Assembly (NCBI RefSeq): GCF_026241205.1
Contig: NZ_JAPFQM010000001.1
Span: 868,001-932,000 of the forward strand
Length of the DNA stretch: 64,000 bases
Source: Thermomicrobium sp. 4228-Ro
GTDB taxonomy: Bacteria > Chloroflexota > Chloroflexia > Thermomicrobiales > Thermomicrobiaceae
Direction of reading: 5' to 3'
The notes under the pieces are model-generated. The model saw only the letters and a program-made list of their open reading frames with translations, did no database searches and had not been told where the DNA came from. The stretch's first letter is position 1. Every line of letters starts with the position of its first letter. Positions 47,891 to 56,193 of the stretch are shown here, one piece after another. The position numbers were made by a program, and so were the translations under genes.

Positions 47891-48274
47891 ATGAGCGAGG
47901 AGACCAAGAAGATCCTCTACGTCCAGACCCACGGCGTGGATACACCGGAGCGGAGTGCCACCCCCTTCTTTCTGGCAGCGGCTGCCGCAGCCATGGAAAT
48001 CGAGGCTGCCATCTACTTCACGATGAACGGACCGACGCTCCTCAAGAAGGGTGTGCCGGAAACGTTGGTCGTCCCGAAAGCCGGGGGCGGAGGGGCGAAG
48101 CTCAAGCACTTCATCGACCAGGCGCTCGATCTCGGTGTCAAGCTCTACGTGTGCCAACCCTCTCTCGACCTCCACGGCCTCACCATGGACGACCTGATCG
48201 ACGGCGTGCAGATGATCGGTGGCGCAGCCTTCAACCTGATGGCGCTCGAAGCGGATGCAGTGGTGGCGTTCTGA
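47891..48274 (+). CDS. DsrE-family protein, second paralog
   Basis: 127 aa from ATG 47891 (GGAGGAGCCAGGC upstream; GTG 47876 would sit in the site itself). The DsrE-like fold is seen in FFLAAAAAAMEIEAAIYFTMNGPTLL, with a single Cys C88 in LYVCQPSLDLHG. Likely relays sulfur between DsrE3A/TusA and the lipoate-binding proteins. Its stop overlaps the next ATG by one base. Confidence 0.82.
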   Translation: MSEETKKILYVQTHGVDTPERSATPFFLAAAAAAMEIEAAIYFTMNGPTLLKKGVPETLVVPKAGGGGAKLKHFIDQALDLGVKLYVCQPSLDLHGLTMDDLIDGVQMIGGAAFNLMALEADAVVAF

Positions 48275-48759
48275 TGTCGCGCGGTACGCCCGCTTACGCG
48301 ATCGTGCACAGCTGCATCCTCCCGCTCGACCTCTTCTACCGCGTCGAGCACCACCAGTGGGTGCGGGTGGAGACTGATGGCGTCGTCACGCTCGGTTACA
48401 CCGATGTCGCGCAGACGGTCGCAGGACGGATCCTCCACGTTACGTTTCGCCCCGCCGGTCGCTCGTATGCCCGCGACGCGACCGTCGCTGTTGTCGAGAG
48501 CGCTAAGTGGCTCGGTGCCTTTCGCACGCCGATCGCTGGCGAACTCGTGGAGACGAATGCCGCTCTCCTCGCCGATCCGGAGTTAGTCAACCGCAGCCCC
48601 TATCGGCGCGGCTGGCTCGTCCGGATGGTACCGGAGCAGCTGGAACGTGACCTGGCCGGGCTGCTCACCGGGCAGGACGCTGTCGTGGCCTACGATGCCT
48701 TGATGACCCGTCGTCACCTCGATGACTGTGTCCACTGTGAGGGGTACGAGTTGCCATGA
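48274..48759 (+). CDS. lbpA: Lipoate-binding protein LbpA, paralog 1
   Basis: 161 aa, GcvH-like fold. Lipoyl Lys is K78 in VESAKWLG (ESxKW in place of the GcvH ESVKA motif). The N-terminus has C14 (HSCILPLDLFY) and the C-terminus ends with a CxxC pair (DDCVHC). LbpA holds the sulfur intermediate on lipoate for the Hdr-like complex. It lies between dsrE and hdrC1, as expected for LbpA. A glycine-cleavage H-protein is less likely: the context is sulfur and the motif differs. Confidence 0.87.
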   Translation: MSRGTPAYAIVHSCILPLDLFYRVEHHQWVRVETDGVVTLGYTDVAQTVAGRILHVTFRPAGRSYARDATVAVVESAKWLGAFRTPIAGELVETNAALLADPELVNRSPYRRGWLVRMVPEQLERDLAGLLTGQDAVVAYDALMTRRHLDDCVHCEGYELP

Positions 48760-49025
48760 CGCGCTTGCGGCTCTTCACGCACCCGATCTGTCACGGCTGC
48801 ACCGAGGCTGTGGCGGTCATCCAGCAGCTAGCGAGCGAGGAGCCGTCGCTCGTCGTCGAAGTGGTCAGCCTGGCAACGCCCGCGGGCCGGGCAGCAGCAC
48901 AGGAAGCCGGAGTCGTCGTCGTGCCGACGGTGGTGATCGACGGCGAGCGGATCGAGGGTGTCCCGGACCTCGAGGAACTCCGGGCTCGTCTCCGCGCGAC
49001 CAGTCGAACAGGAGGTCGACCGTGA
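48756..49025 (+). CDS. Thioredoxin/glutaredoxin-like small protein
   Basis: 89 aa. Thioredoxin fold: LRLFTHPICHGC with the CxxC at C12-C15 (CHGC), then VVVVPTVVIDGERIEGVP containing the cis-Pro. Overlaps lbpA upstream (ATGA) and hdrC1 downstream (GTGA). It could reduce the CxxC tails of LbpA or lipoamide; this is inference. Confidence 0.8.
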   Translation: MTRLRLFTHPICHGCTEAVAVIQQLASEEPSLVVEVVSLATPAGRAAAQEAGVVVVPTVVIDGERIEGVPDLEELRARLRATSRTGGRP

Positions 49026-49726
49026 GTGCCGTGACCTGGAGCCCGACCAAGAGCGGACAGCGATACGCGGACGTTCCGGAAGCGGAAAAGCGGGCGCTCT
49101 TCGAGGAAGTGAAGAGCGATCCCCGGTATCCGGACTTTTTGTACGGCTGCTACGAGTGTGGCATCTGCGTGTCCGCTTGCCCGTCGGCTCGTTTCTACGA
49201 CTTCAGCCCCCGGGTCATCGCCCAAGCCCTCGCGCGCGAGGACGTCGATCGCTTCTATGAGATTCTCATGGAAGATATCTGGAACTGTGCGCAGTGTTTC
49301 TCCTGCGTCCGTTGTCCACGCGGCAACAATCCGGGTGGGCTCGTCACCCTCATGCGCGAGGTCGCTGTCCGGCATGGGCTGGAGCGTGCCCAGCAAGCGC
49401 TCCAGGGGTATAGCCGGGTGATCTACAAGATCATGCTCAAAGGCAACCAGGTCTCTCCCGACATGCTGCAGCCGGACTTCTTCCCCGACTGGGGTCCCTG
49501 GGTGCGCGAGTTCAGCCGCAACATGGCCGCTTGGCGCAAGGCGATCCCGGTCGACACCTTGCGCAACGTCACCGACGCCGCCTGGCGGACCGACGACAAG
49601 ACCCTCCGTGAACTCTACAGGATCTGGTTCGAGACCGGGAACATGGAGGTGATCCGCGAGGTCGACGAAGGCCTCTACGAACTGCTGGTCGAGATCATGG
49701 AAGAAGAACTGGAGGCAGGGTCATGA
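49022..49726 (+). CDS. hdrC1: sHdrC1, Hdr-like [4Fe-4S] subunit C
   Basis: 234 aa from GTG 49022. Two cluster motifs: C43-C46-C49-C53 (CYECGICVSACP) and C89-C92-C95-C98 (CAQCFSCVRCP). The remaining C-terminal half is helical. HdrC1 passes electrons from the catalytic B subunit. Its stop overlaps the next start. Confidence 0.9.
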   Translation: MSAVTWSPTKSGQRYADVPEAEKRALFEEVKSDPRYPDFLYGCYECGICVSACPSARFYDFSPRVIAQALAREDVDRFYEILMEDIWNCAQCFSCVRCPRGNNPGGLVTLMREVAVRHGLERAQQALQGYSRVIYKIMLKGNQVSPDMLQPDFFPDWGPWVREFSRNMAAWRKAIPVDTLRNVTDAAWRTDDKTLRELYRIWFETGNMEVIREVDEGLYELLVEIMEEELEAGS

Positions 49727-50940
49727 GCGAGCAGATGATCCCCCTCACGGAAATCCGCGAGAAGAAGGCACGTGGCGTCCGTCCGAGCCCCGAGGAGGCA
49801 CCACATCCCGACCTCCGCGAGGAACTGTTCGAGCTGGAGGCCCGCGGCGAGCTGATCGTCCAGCGCGTTCCCGAACCGTACGTGGAAGTCACGACCAAGT
49901 TCGGGCGGACGAAGAAGGTCCCGATCGATCATTTGTGGCATCATAAGTCGTGCGGTCAGTGTGGTCACATTCCAGGCTATACGACATCGATCCTCTGGCT
50001 CAACCGGCAGTTCGGGATCGACTACCTCGATCCGACCGATCAGACGTCCTGCACCGGTTGGAACTACTACGCCTCGGCGACCTCCAATGCGGTGGCGCAG
50101 CTCTTGGTGATGTGCCGCAATTTCGCCGCAGCCTACGAGACCGGCTACTATCCGTTGATCCACTGTGGAACGAGTTACGGCCACTACAAGGAACTGCGCG
50201 AGCAGCTGGTGCACCACAAGGAGTTGCGCGACCAGGTGCGTCGCGTCCTCGACAAGCTCGGGAAGCCGCTCGTCGTCCCGGAGGAGATCGTCCACTACAG
50301 CGAATGGGTGCACGTGATGCGGCACCGGATCGCCGAGCGGCAGGTCATCGACATGCGCGGGATCACGGCCTGCGTCCATCCAGCCTGCCATTACTACAAG
50401 ATCGTCGCCGAGGACGCGATCTACGACCCGGATATCTACGGCGGCCAACGGACCGCCACGGTCACGGCGCTCCTGCAAGCGCTCGGGATTACCGTCGCTG
50501 ACTACTCGACCTGGTTCGATTGCTGCGGCTTCGGTTTCCGCCACATCCTCGTCCAGCGTGACTTCACGCGCTCCTTCGCTGTCCTCCGCAAGATCGAGGT
50601 CATGAAGGACGAGGCGAACCCGGACATGACTGTCACGCACGATACCGGTTGCGTGACGACGCTCGACAAGAGCCAGTTCGCAGCCCGAGCCCATCAGCGC
50701 CGAGTCGGCGTGCCAGTTCTGGCGGACTCCCAAGTCGCGGCACTTGCCATGGGTGCCCATCCTTTCCGGGTCCTCCAACTGCACTGGCACTCCACCGACT
50801 GGCGTCCGCTTCTCGAGAAGCTGGGCATCGATTGGCAGAAGTACTGGGCCGAGTTCGAGGAGGACCTGGCTGCGATCGAACGCGGCGAGAAACCCGGCCT
50901 GACCTGGGAAGATGCCGAACAGCCGATCGCGATGCGGTGA
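49723..50940 (+). CDS. hdrB1: sHdrB1, Hdr-like CCG-domain catalytic subunit
   Basis: 405 aa. A CCG-domain protein for a noncubane iron-sulfur cluster. The second motif is complete: C217, C222, C267-C268 (FDCCGFG) and C310. The first shows C77, C80, C110, C131, C148, with SCTG in place of CCG, so the first Cys of that motif is Ser. In sHdr, B1 works with HdrA and HdrC1 on LbpA-bound sulfur. A 70-residue N-terminal extension precedes the domain. Confidence 0.9.
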   Translation: MSEQMIPLTEIREKKARGVRPSPEEAPHPDLREELFELEARGELIVQRVPEPYVEVTTKFGRTKKVPIDHLWHHKSCGQCGHIPGYTTSILWLNRQFGIDYLDPTDQTSCTGWNYYASATSNAVAQLLVMCRNFAAAYETGYYPLIHCGTSYGHYKELREQLVHHKELRDQVRRVLDKLGKPLVVPEEIVHYSEWVHVMRHRIAERQVIDMRGITACVHPACHYYKIVAEDAIYDPDIYGGQRTATVTALLQALGITVADYSTWFDCCGFGFRHILVQRDFTRSFAVLRKIEVMKDEANPDMTVTHDTGCVTTLDKSQFAARAHQRRVGVPVLADSQVAALAMGAHPFRVLQLHWHSTDWRPLLEKLGIDWQKYWAEFEEDLAAIERGEKPGLTWEDAEQPIAMR

Positions 50941-50952
50941 GGAGGGAAGGCT

Positions 50953-52020
50953 GTGCAGGACACGATGCGACCGATCCTGGTCATCGGCGGTGGCCCGGGA
51001 GGGCTCGAAGCGGCACGCACGGTCGCCGCGCTCGGTCACCCCGTCGTTCTGGTCGAGCGCCGGCAGCGCCTCGGCGGCACGCCGGATGCCGAGCGCTACG
51101 CGAAGCTCACCCATCACTTCCGCGATGCCGAGGAGGCGATCGGCGAACTGGTCGCCAGTGTGACGGAAAATCCGCTCGTCGAGATACTGACCAGAAGCGA
51201 AGTCACCGGTTGCGAAGGAGAACCGGGTCATTTCCGCGTCACACTCACCACACCCTCGGGGGCACAGGAGCGAGTGTTCGGTGCGATCATCGTCGCTACG
51301 GGCTTCCAGCACTTCGACCCCGGTCGCGAGACGCAGCTCTATAACTACTACTCGTTTCCCGACGTCGTGACCCTGAGCGATATGGAAGCGATGCTCAAGG
51401 CGCACCAGGTCGTGCGCCCCTCCAATGGGCAGCCTCCGGAGCGCGTCGCCTTCATCCAGTGCGTCGGCTCGCGCGACCGGCAGATCGGGAACGAGTTCTG
51501 TTCGAAGGTCTGTTGTGGTATCGCCTCGAAGCAGGCGATCGAAATCAAGCAACAGCTGCCGGATGCGCGTGTCTTCATCTTCTATATCGACATGCGCATG
51601 TACGGCTACTGGGAAAACGAGCTGTATTGGCCCGCGCAAGAGCAATACAAGGTCAATTACGTGAAAGGGATCGTCAGCGAGATCCTGCCCAAAGGGGATC
51701 GGCTCCTCATCCGTGGTGAGGACACGACGATGGGCCGGCCGATGGAGGTCACTGTTGACCTCGTCGTCCTCTCGGTCGGTATGGAACCGAGCAGTGGCAC
51801 GCGCCAGATGGCCAAGTTGCTCGGGCTGGCGCAGAACAAGTACGGCTACATCGAGGCTGGGGGTCCGACAGGGCTCGACCCGGTCGCGACTTCCCGACCC
51901 GGCATCTTCGTCGTCGGTGCCGCGGCACGGCCCGCTGATCTGGACGATACCTTCGCGACGGCAGGGCTGGCCGCGGCACGGGCCATCGCGACCGTTCGAC
52001 AGGCAGCGGTGGTCCGATGA
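50953..52020 (+). CDS. hdrA: sHdrA, FAD-containing Hdr-like subunit
   Basis: 355 aa, GTG start with GGAGGGAAGGC upstream. N-terminal Rossmann motif GGGPGGLEAA with E35 for the FAD ribose, and one [4Fe-4S] set C170, C183, C187-C188 (CVGSRD, FCSKVCCG). The short length, without the ferredoxin domains of methanogen HdrA, marks it as the sHdr type. It is the electron hub between B/C subunits and acceptors. Confidence 0.9.
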   Translation: MQDTMRPILVIGGGPGGLEAARTVAALGHPVVLVERRQRLGGTPDAERYAKLTHHFRDAEEAIGELVASVTENPLVEILTRSEVTGCEGEPGHFRVTLTTPSGAQERVFGAIIVATGFQHFDPGRETQLYNYYSFPDVVTLSDMEAMLKAHQVVRPSNGQPPERVAFIQCVGSRDRQIGNEFCSKVCCGIASKQAIEIKQQLPDARVFIFYIDMRMYGYWENELYWPAQEQYKVNYVKGIVSEILPKGDRLLIRGEDTTMGRPMEVTVDLVVLSVGMEPSSGTRQMAKLLGLAQNKYGYIEAGGPTGLDPVATSRPGIFVVGAAARPADLDDTFATAGLAAARAIATVRQAAVVR

Positions 52021-52079
52021 AGCTGGACAGTCACGACACCCGGGTGAGGACGGACCATCGACGAGGGAGGTGGGACAGC

Positions 52080-52325
52080 ATGGCTACACCGAAGAGTCAG
52101 AATCCGTTCGTCGCCTTCATGGCGAGCGGTGCCGGTCGCCTGCTCCGCGCTGTCGCCGGAGTCGTGCTCATCCTCATCGGGCTCCTCGTCGTGAAAGGGA
52201 CGTGGGGCTGGGTCCTGACAGTTGTCGGGCTCGTTCCGCTCGCGGCCGGGCTGTTCGACTTCTGCTTGCTCGGACCCCTGTTCGGAGCCGGTTTCTGGGG
52301 GCGGGATATCCGGCGCGCCCGGTAG
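52080..52325 (+). CDS. Small DUF2892-like membrane protein
   Basis: 81 aa from ATG 52080 with GGGAGGTGGGACAGC upstream. Two membrane helices, LLRAVAGVVLILIGLLVV and WVLTVVGLVPLAAGLFDFC, and a Cys in FDFCLLGPLFG, like the YgaP rhodanese membrane tail and related DUF2892 proteins. It sits between hdrA and hdrH. It might bring sulfane sulfur or the Hdr-like complex to the membrane; function is unproven. Confidence 0.75.
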   Translation: MATPKSQNPFVAFMASGAGRLLRAVAGVVLILIGLLVVKGTWGWVLTVVGLVPLAAGLFDFCLLGPLFGAGFWGRDIRRAR

Positions 52326-52335
52326 GAGGGAGCCG

Positions 52336-53130
52336 ATGAAACAGCCGAGTCGCCCCAGCCATCTCATCAAGCCGAAGACCGGTCCGGAGGATCCGGAGTT
52401 GCAGGAGACCCTGCTCGAGGGTCTCGGGCAGGTCGCGCCGGACGACGTGGAAGCGATCGCCACCGAACTCGCGGCGCGGCGCGAGCGATTGGCCCCACTC
52501 GTGGATGCCGTGACCAGCGGCGGAGCAGGAGAACCCGACTTCTGGCATGAGCTGACCCGGGCAGTGACCGCAACAGCACGCCAGGCGGAGGCACTGTGCG
52601 ATCCAGCAGCAAGCGAGCGCACACGTGCAGCTCTGCCATTGCTCGTCGCGGAAGGAATGCCCGTGGAGGAGCGCCTCGAAGCGTTCATCGCGCGTTGTGG
52701 CCTCGATACTCGGTTGGCTCTCGAACTCGCCACGGGCGTGCTTCACCTCCGAGCCCCCTGGCATTACTGGCTGTGGACCCGCTGGCTTTGGGACGCCCGC
52801 TATGGCACCGGTATCCTGCCGCTGCTGGCCTCATCGAGTCATGCCCTGGAGGGGCAGAGCATCGGTGTCCAGTATCGTCAGTTGCGTCCGCTCATTGCCT
52901 TAGGGGCCGAGTTGGGGCGCAACAGTGGGCTGATCTGCGCCGACCTCGCTGACGATCCCCATATCGGTCCCTTCGCGACAGATGCATTCCTCGCTATCGC
53001 CTACAGCGTCTATCTGTACGGGATCACCAACTGGCGCTTGAGTCGGGAGTTCAACCGGTTGCTGCCATCGGTGCCGCAGCTGGCACGACGCTTGCTCGGT
53101 TTACCCAAGCTCGCTGAGTCTCGGCCATGA
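52336..53130 (+). CDS. hdrH: sHdrH, conserved helical protein of sHdr clusters
   Basis: 264 aa, mainly helical, no cofactor motif. Placed after hdrA and before the second HdrC/B unit, the usual place of the hypothetical gene found in sHdr loci. WHYWLWTRWLWDARYGTG and LYGITNWRLSREFN are Trp/Arg-rich stretches. TAGGAGGGAG precedes the ATG. Role unknown; probably structural in the complex. Confidence 0.72.
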   Translation: MKQPSRPSHLIKPKTGPEDPELQETLLEGLGQVAPDDVEAIATELAARRERLAPLVDAVTSGGAGEPDFWHELTRAVTATARQAEALCDPAASERTRAALPLLVAEGMPVEERLEAFIARCGLDTRLALELATGVLHLRAPWHYWLWTRWLWDARYGTGILPLLASSSHALEGQSIGVQYRQLRPLIALGAELGRNSGLICADLADDPHIGPFATDAFLAIAYSVYLYGITNWRLSREFNRLLPSVPQLARRLLGLPKLAESRP

Positions 53131-53142
53131 GAGGAGTCAGCG

Positions 53143-54444
53143 ATGGACCCCAGCCTGGAGAAGGTGCAAGAAGTCTGGGAACGTGAAACAGCGATCGTCG
53201 AAGGGGTCGATATTTCCGGCCCCTGGAACCGGATGTTCGGACAGCGGGTGATCTGGGACTACACCCCTGACCTCATCGAGGAGATCGCCCAGCTTCCCGG
53301 CGGCGAGTCGTTCGCCTGGTGCTACCAATGCGGCAAGTGCGTCCCGGTCTGTCCGGTCGATGTCGTGGGCGACTATGGCCCGCGCAAGTTGTACCGTCGG
53401 GCACAGACAGGGATCAGTCTCCTCGATTCGCCCGATCTCTGGCTGTGCACGACCTGCGCCAACTGCCTGCGGGTCTGCCCGAAGCAAGTCGATATGATCC
53501 AGATCATGCCGGCGGCGCGCGAACAGGCGATGCTGAGCGGTCGATCGATTCCCGCCGAGCTCCAGGAGGCGCTCGAGAACACCGCGAAGTACGGGAACCC
53601 GCTCGGCCAGCCGGCACGAAAGCGCGAAGCGTGGGTCAAGGACGCCGGCGTGCCGGTGCCGATCCTGCACCAGATTCAGCGCCCGGTGGAGTGGTTGTGG
53701 TGGGTCGAATGTTACCCCTCGTATCACCCGCGCGGGATCGACGCCTCCATCGCGCTCGCTCGCATCTTCCACGCTCTCGGTCTCGATTTCGCCATCCTCG
53801 GTCGTGAGGAGAAGTGCGCGGGCGATTCTCAGCGGCTGGCTGGTGAGCGCGGTCTCTTCGAAATGCTGGCGGAGGAGAACATCCGCACGCTGTCCAAGTA
53901 TGAGTTCCAGCACATCGTCGTGACTGACCCGCATGCGCTCAATGCCTTCCGCAAGCACTATCCGAAGTTCGGTGGTCACTACGACGTCTGGCACTATACG
54001 ACGCTCCTGGCCCGGGAACTGCCGCGTTTGCGACCGCTGTTGACGCGAGCGCTCCCGTACCGTGTGACCTTCCACGACCCCTGTTATCTCGGACGGCACA
54101 ACGGTGAGTACGATGCGCCGCGCCAGCTCATCCAAGCGCTGCCGGGTGTGGAATTCGTCGAAATGCTGCGCTGTCGTGAGAACTCCTACTGCTGCGGTGG
54201 CGGTGGTGGCGGGATGTGGCTGGACAGCTTCGCAGCCGGTCGCCAGCGGCGGCGCCTCTCCGAAGAGCGCGTTCTCGAAGCGGTGAGCACCGGTGCCGAC
54301 ACGCTGGTGGTGTGCTGTCCGTACGAAGTCTCACGCTTCGAGGATGCTGTCAAGGCCACCGGCAACGAGGGACGGCTTCAGGTGCGCGATATCGCTGAAC
54401 TACTCGCCGAGGCGATGGGGCTGAGCGGGGAGGCAGCAGAATGA
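53143..54444 (+). CDS. Fused HdrC2-HdrB-like protein (HdrD-type, sHdrB3)
   Basis: 433 aa. N-terminal two [4Fe-4S] motifs (C60, C63, C66, C70 and C102, C105, C108, C112), then one C-terminal CCG domain (HDPCYLG, YCCGGGGG, CCPYE). It replaces separate hdrC2 and hdrB2 genes, the arrangement that goes with etfAB in type II sHdr loci. It should accept electrons from LbpA or HdrA and hand them to EtfAB, encoded next with a 4-base overlap. Confidence 0.85.
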   Translation: MDPSLEKVQEVWERETAIVEGVDISGPWNRMFGQRVIWDYTPDLIEEIAQLPGGESFAWCYQCGKCVPVCPVDVVGDYGPRKLYRRAQTGISLLDSPDLWLCTTCANCLRVCPKQVDMIQIMPAAREQAMLSGRSIPAELQEALENTAKYGNPLGQPARKREAWVKDAGVPVPILHQIQRPVEWLWWVECYPSYHPRGIDASIALARIFHALGLDFAILGREEKCAGDSQRLAGERGLFEMLAEENIRTLSKYEFQHIVVTDPHALNAFRKHYPKFGGHYDVWHYTTLLARELPRLRPLLTRALPYRVTFHDPCYLGRHNGEYDAPRQLIQALPGVEFVEMLRCRENSYCCGGGGGGMWLDSFAAGRQRRRLSEERVLEAVSTGADTLVVCCPYEVSRFEDAVKATGNEGRLQVRDIAELLAEAMGLSGEAAE

Positions 54445-55208
54445 CCATCGCAGTCATTCTCGAGCAGGTTCCGGACGTTGTCGAGGAACTGGAGATCGCA
54501 CCCTCGGGAACCGATCTCGACCGGGATACCGTGACCTACGTGCTGAACGAGTACGACGATCATGCGCTCGAGGAGGCTCTCCTGCTGGCCGAAGCGAGCG
54601 GGGACACCGTCGTCGCGATCGGTATCGAGACGACAGGCGAGATCGACCAGGCCCTCTATACCGCGCTGGCCAAAGGCGCACACCGTGCCATCAAGCTGGT
54701 GGGCGACTTCGAGGGAAGCTGGCTGAGCACGCGGGCGACCGCCGAACTGCTCGTCCCGGTGCTGCGCGACCTCGCGCCGCAGCTCGTCCTGACCGGCGTG
54801 CAAGCGCCTGACGACCTCGACGGTCAGCTGGCACCAACGCTCGCTGCCCTGCTCGACTGGCCGCACGCCAGCGTGGTGATCGGTACCGAGTTCGCCAACG
54901 GGCACGTGCGGGCACGCAAGGAACTGTGGGGCGGCATGACACTCACCGTTGAGTTCGTACCGCCCGCAGTTCTCGGTATCCAGGCTGCTCGCCAAGCACC
55001 GCGCTACGTACCGGTGAGCCGTGTTCGGCAGGTCATGCGGGAGGCGACGATCGAAGAAATCGAGGTCGCGTTGCCACCCCATGCCTCCATCACGGTCGAA
55101 CGCCTTTATGTGCCGGAAGCATCAGGCCAAGCTGAGCTCCTCACGGGAAGCCCAGCCGAGATCGCCGATCGCATCCTCGAACTCTTGCGTACGCGCGGAC
55201 TGCTGTGA
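54441..55208 (+). CDS. etfB: Electron transfer flavoprotein beta subunit
   Basis: 255 aa. EtfB fold: IAVILEQVPDVVEEL, LNEYDDHALEEALLLAEA, LTGVQAPDDLDGQLAPTLAALLDWP and EVALPPHASI. ATG overlaps the upstream stop. Within an sHdr operon it carries electrons from the Hdr-like complex. Confidence 0.92.
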   Translation: MTIAVILEQVPDVVEELEIAPSGTDLDRDTVTYVLNEYDDHALEEALLLAEASGDTVVAIGIETTGEIDQALYTALAKGAHRAIKLVGDFEGSWLSTRATAELLVPVLRDLAPQLVLTGVQAPDDLDGQLAPTLAALLDWPHASVVIGTEFANGHVRARKELWGGMTLTVEFVPPAVLGIQAARQAPRYVPVSRVRQVMREATIEEIEVALPPHASITVERLYVPEASGQAELLTGSPAEIADRILELLRTRGLL

Positions 55209-55223
55209 GCGAGGAGGGAGACG

Positions 55224-56189
55224 ATGGGCCAGCGAATCGTCGTTCTCGTCGAACACCTGGCAGGCGAAGCGACCGACGTCACCTATGAGCTGCTGGGCCT
55301 TGCGCGTCGCATCGCCAATGCCGACGGTGCGGTGGTCGAGGCGGTGGTCCTCGGCGAAGCGGTCGGCCACTTGGCGGAGCGTCTGCCAGCCGATCGCGTT
55401 CTCCTCCTCGAGCACCCATCGCTCCACTTCCTGGCCCCGGAGCCGGCTGCACGAGCGCTGGCTCACGTACTCGGGAGTACCCCACCGCGGTTGACCATCG
55501 TCCCCAACACCTCACTGGGGATGGACGTCGCAGCCTGGGTCGCCACACGCCTGGGGTGGCCGCTCATCAGCTACTGCCGAGCACTGGAGCACCGGGATGG
55601 CCGCTGGGTAGCGACCGCGCAGCTCTTCGGTGGAAAGATCCTGGCTGACGTCCCGCTCGGTGATGAGCCGAGCGTCGTGGCCATACTCGCCGGAGCCTTC
55701 TCGGCTGACGCGGTCGAGCCCGGATCCCCGGGAACGATCGAACGGGTCGCTGCACCTGCAGAACTCGAGCAGCTCCGGAGCCGGGTCGTCGCGCTCGAGC
55801 GCCCGGAAGCAGCCGACGTCGATATCACACGGGCGGAAAAGATCGTCGCGGTCGGGCGAGGTATCGAGAGCAAAGACAACGTGGAACTAGCCGAACAGCT
55901 GGCGCAGGCACTCGGTGCCGTCCTCGCTGCCTCGCGCCCGCTCGTCGATGCTGGTTGGTTGCCGCGCTCACGCCAAGTAGGGAAATCGGGACTCAAGGTC
56001 AAACCGAAGCTGTACATGGCGCTCGGTATCAGCGGCGCTCCCGAACATCTCGAGGGGATGAAGGACGCTGAACTCATCATCGCGGTCAACAAGGATCCGA
56101 AGGCACCGATCTTCACGGTCGCCGACTATGGAGCGGTCGCTGACCTGTTCGACGTTGCCGAGGCGCTGCTCGAGCGACTGGAGGGTTGA
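55224..56189 (+). CDS. etfA: Electron transfer flavoprotein alpha subunit
   Basis: 321 aa. C-terminal FAD domain with SRPLVDAGWLPRSRQVG, KPKLYMALGISGAPEHLEGM and IIAVNKDPKAPIF. GTG-free ATG start 15 bases after etfB. The partner of the membrane oxidoreductase encoded next. Confidence 0.94.
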   Translation: MGQRIVVLVEHLAGEATDVTYELLGLARRIANADGAVVEAVVLGEAVGHLAERLPADRVLLLEHPSLHFLAPEPAARALAHVLGSTPPRLTIVPNTSLGMDVAAWVATRLGWPLISYCRALEHRDGRWVATAQLFGGKILADVPLGDEPSVVAILAGAFSADAVEPGSPGTIERVAAPAELEQLRSRVVALERPEAADVDITRAEKIVAVGRGIESKDNVELAEQLAQALGAVLAASRPLVDAGWLPRSRQVGKSGLKVKPKLYMALGISGAPEHLEGMKDAELIIAVNKDPKAPIFTVADYGAVADLFDVAEALLERLEG

Positions 56190-56193
56190 ACCT

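Noticed and set aside
49022-54444. Methanogen-type heterodisulfide reductase
   Set aside because: HdrA is short, no CoM/CoB chemistry genes are near, and tusA, dsrE and lbpA mark the sulfur-oxidising type.
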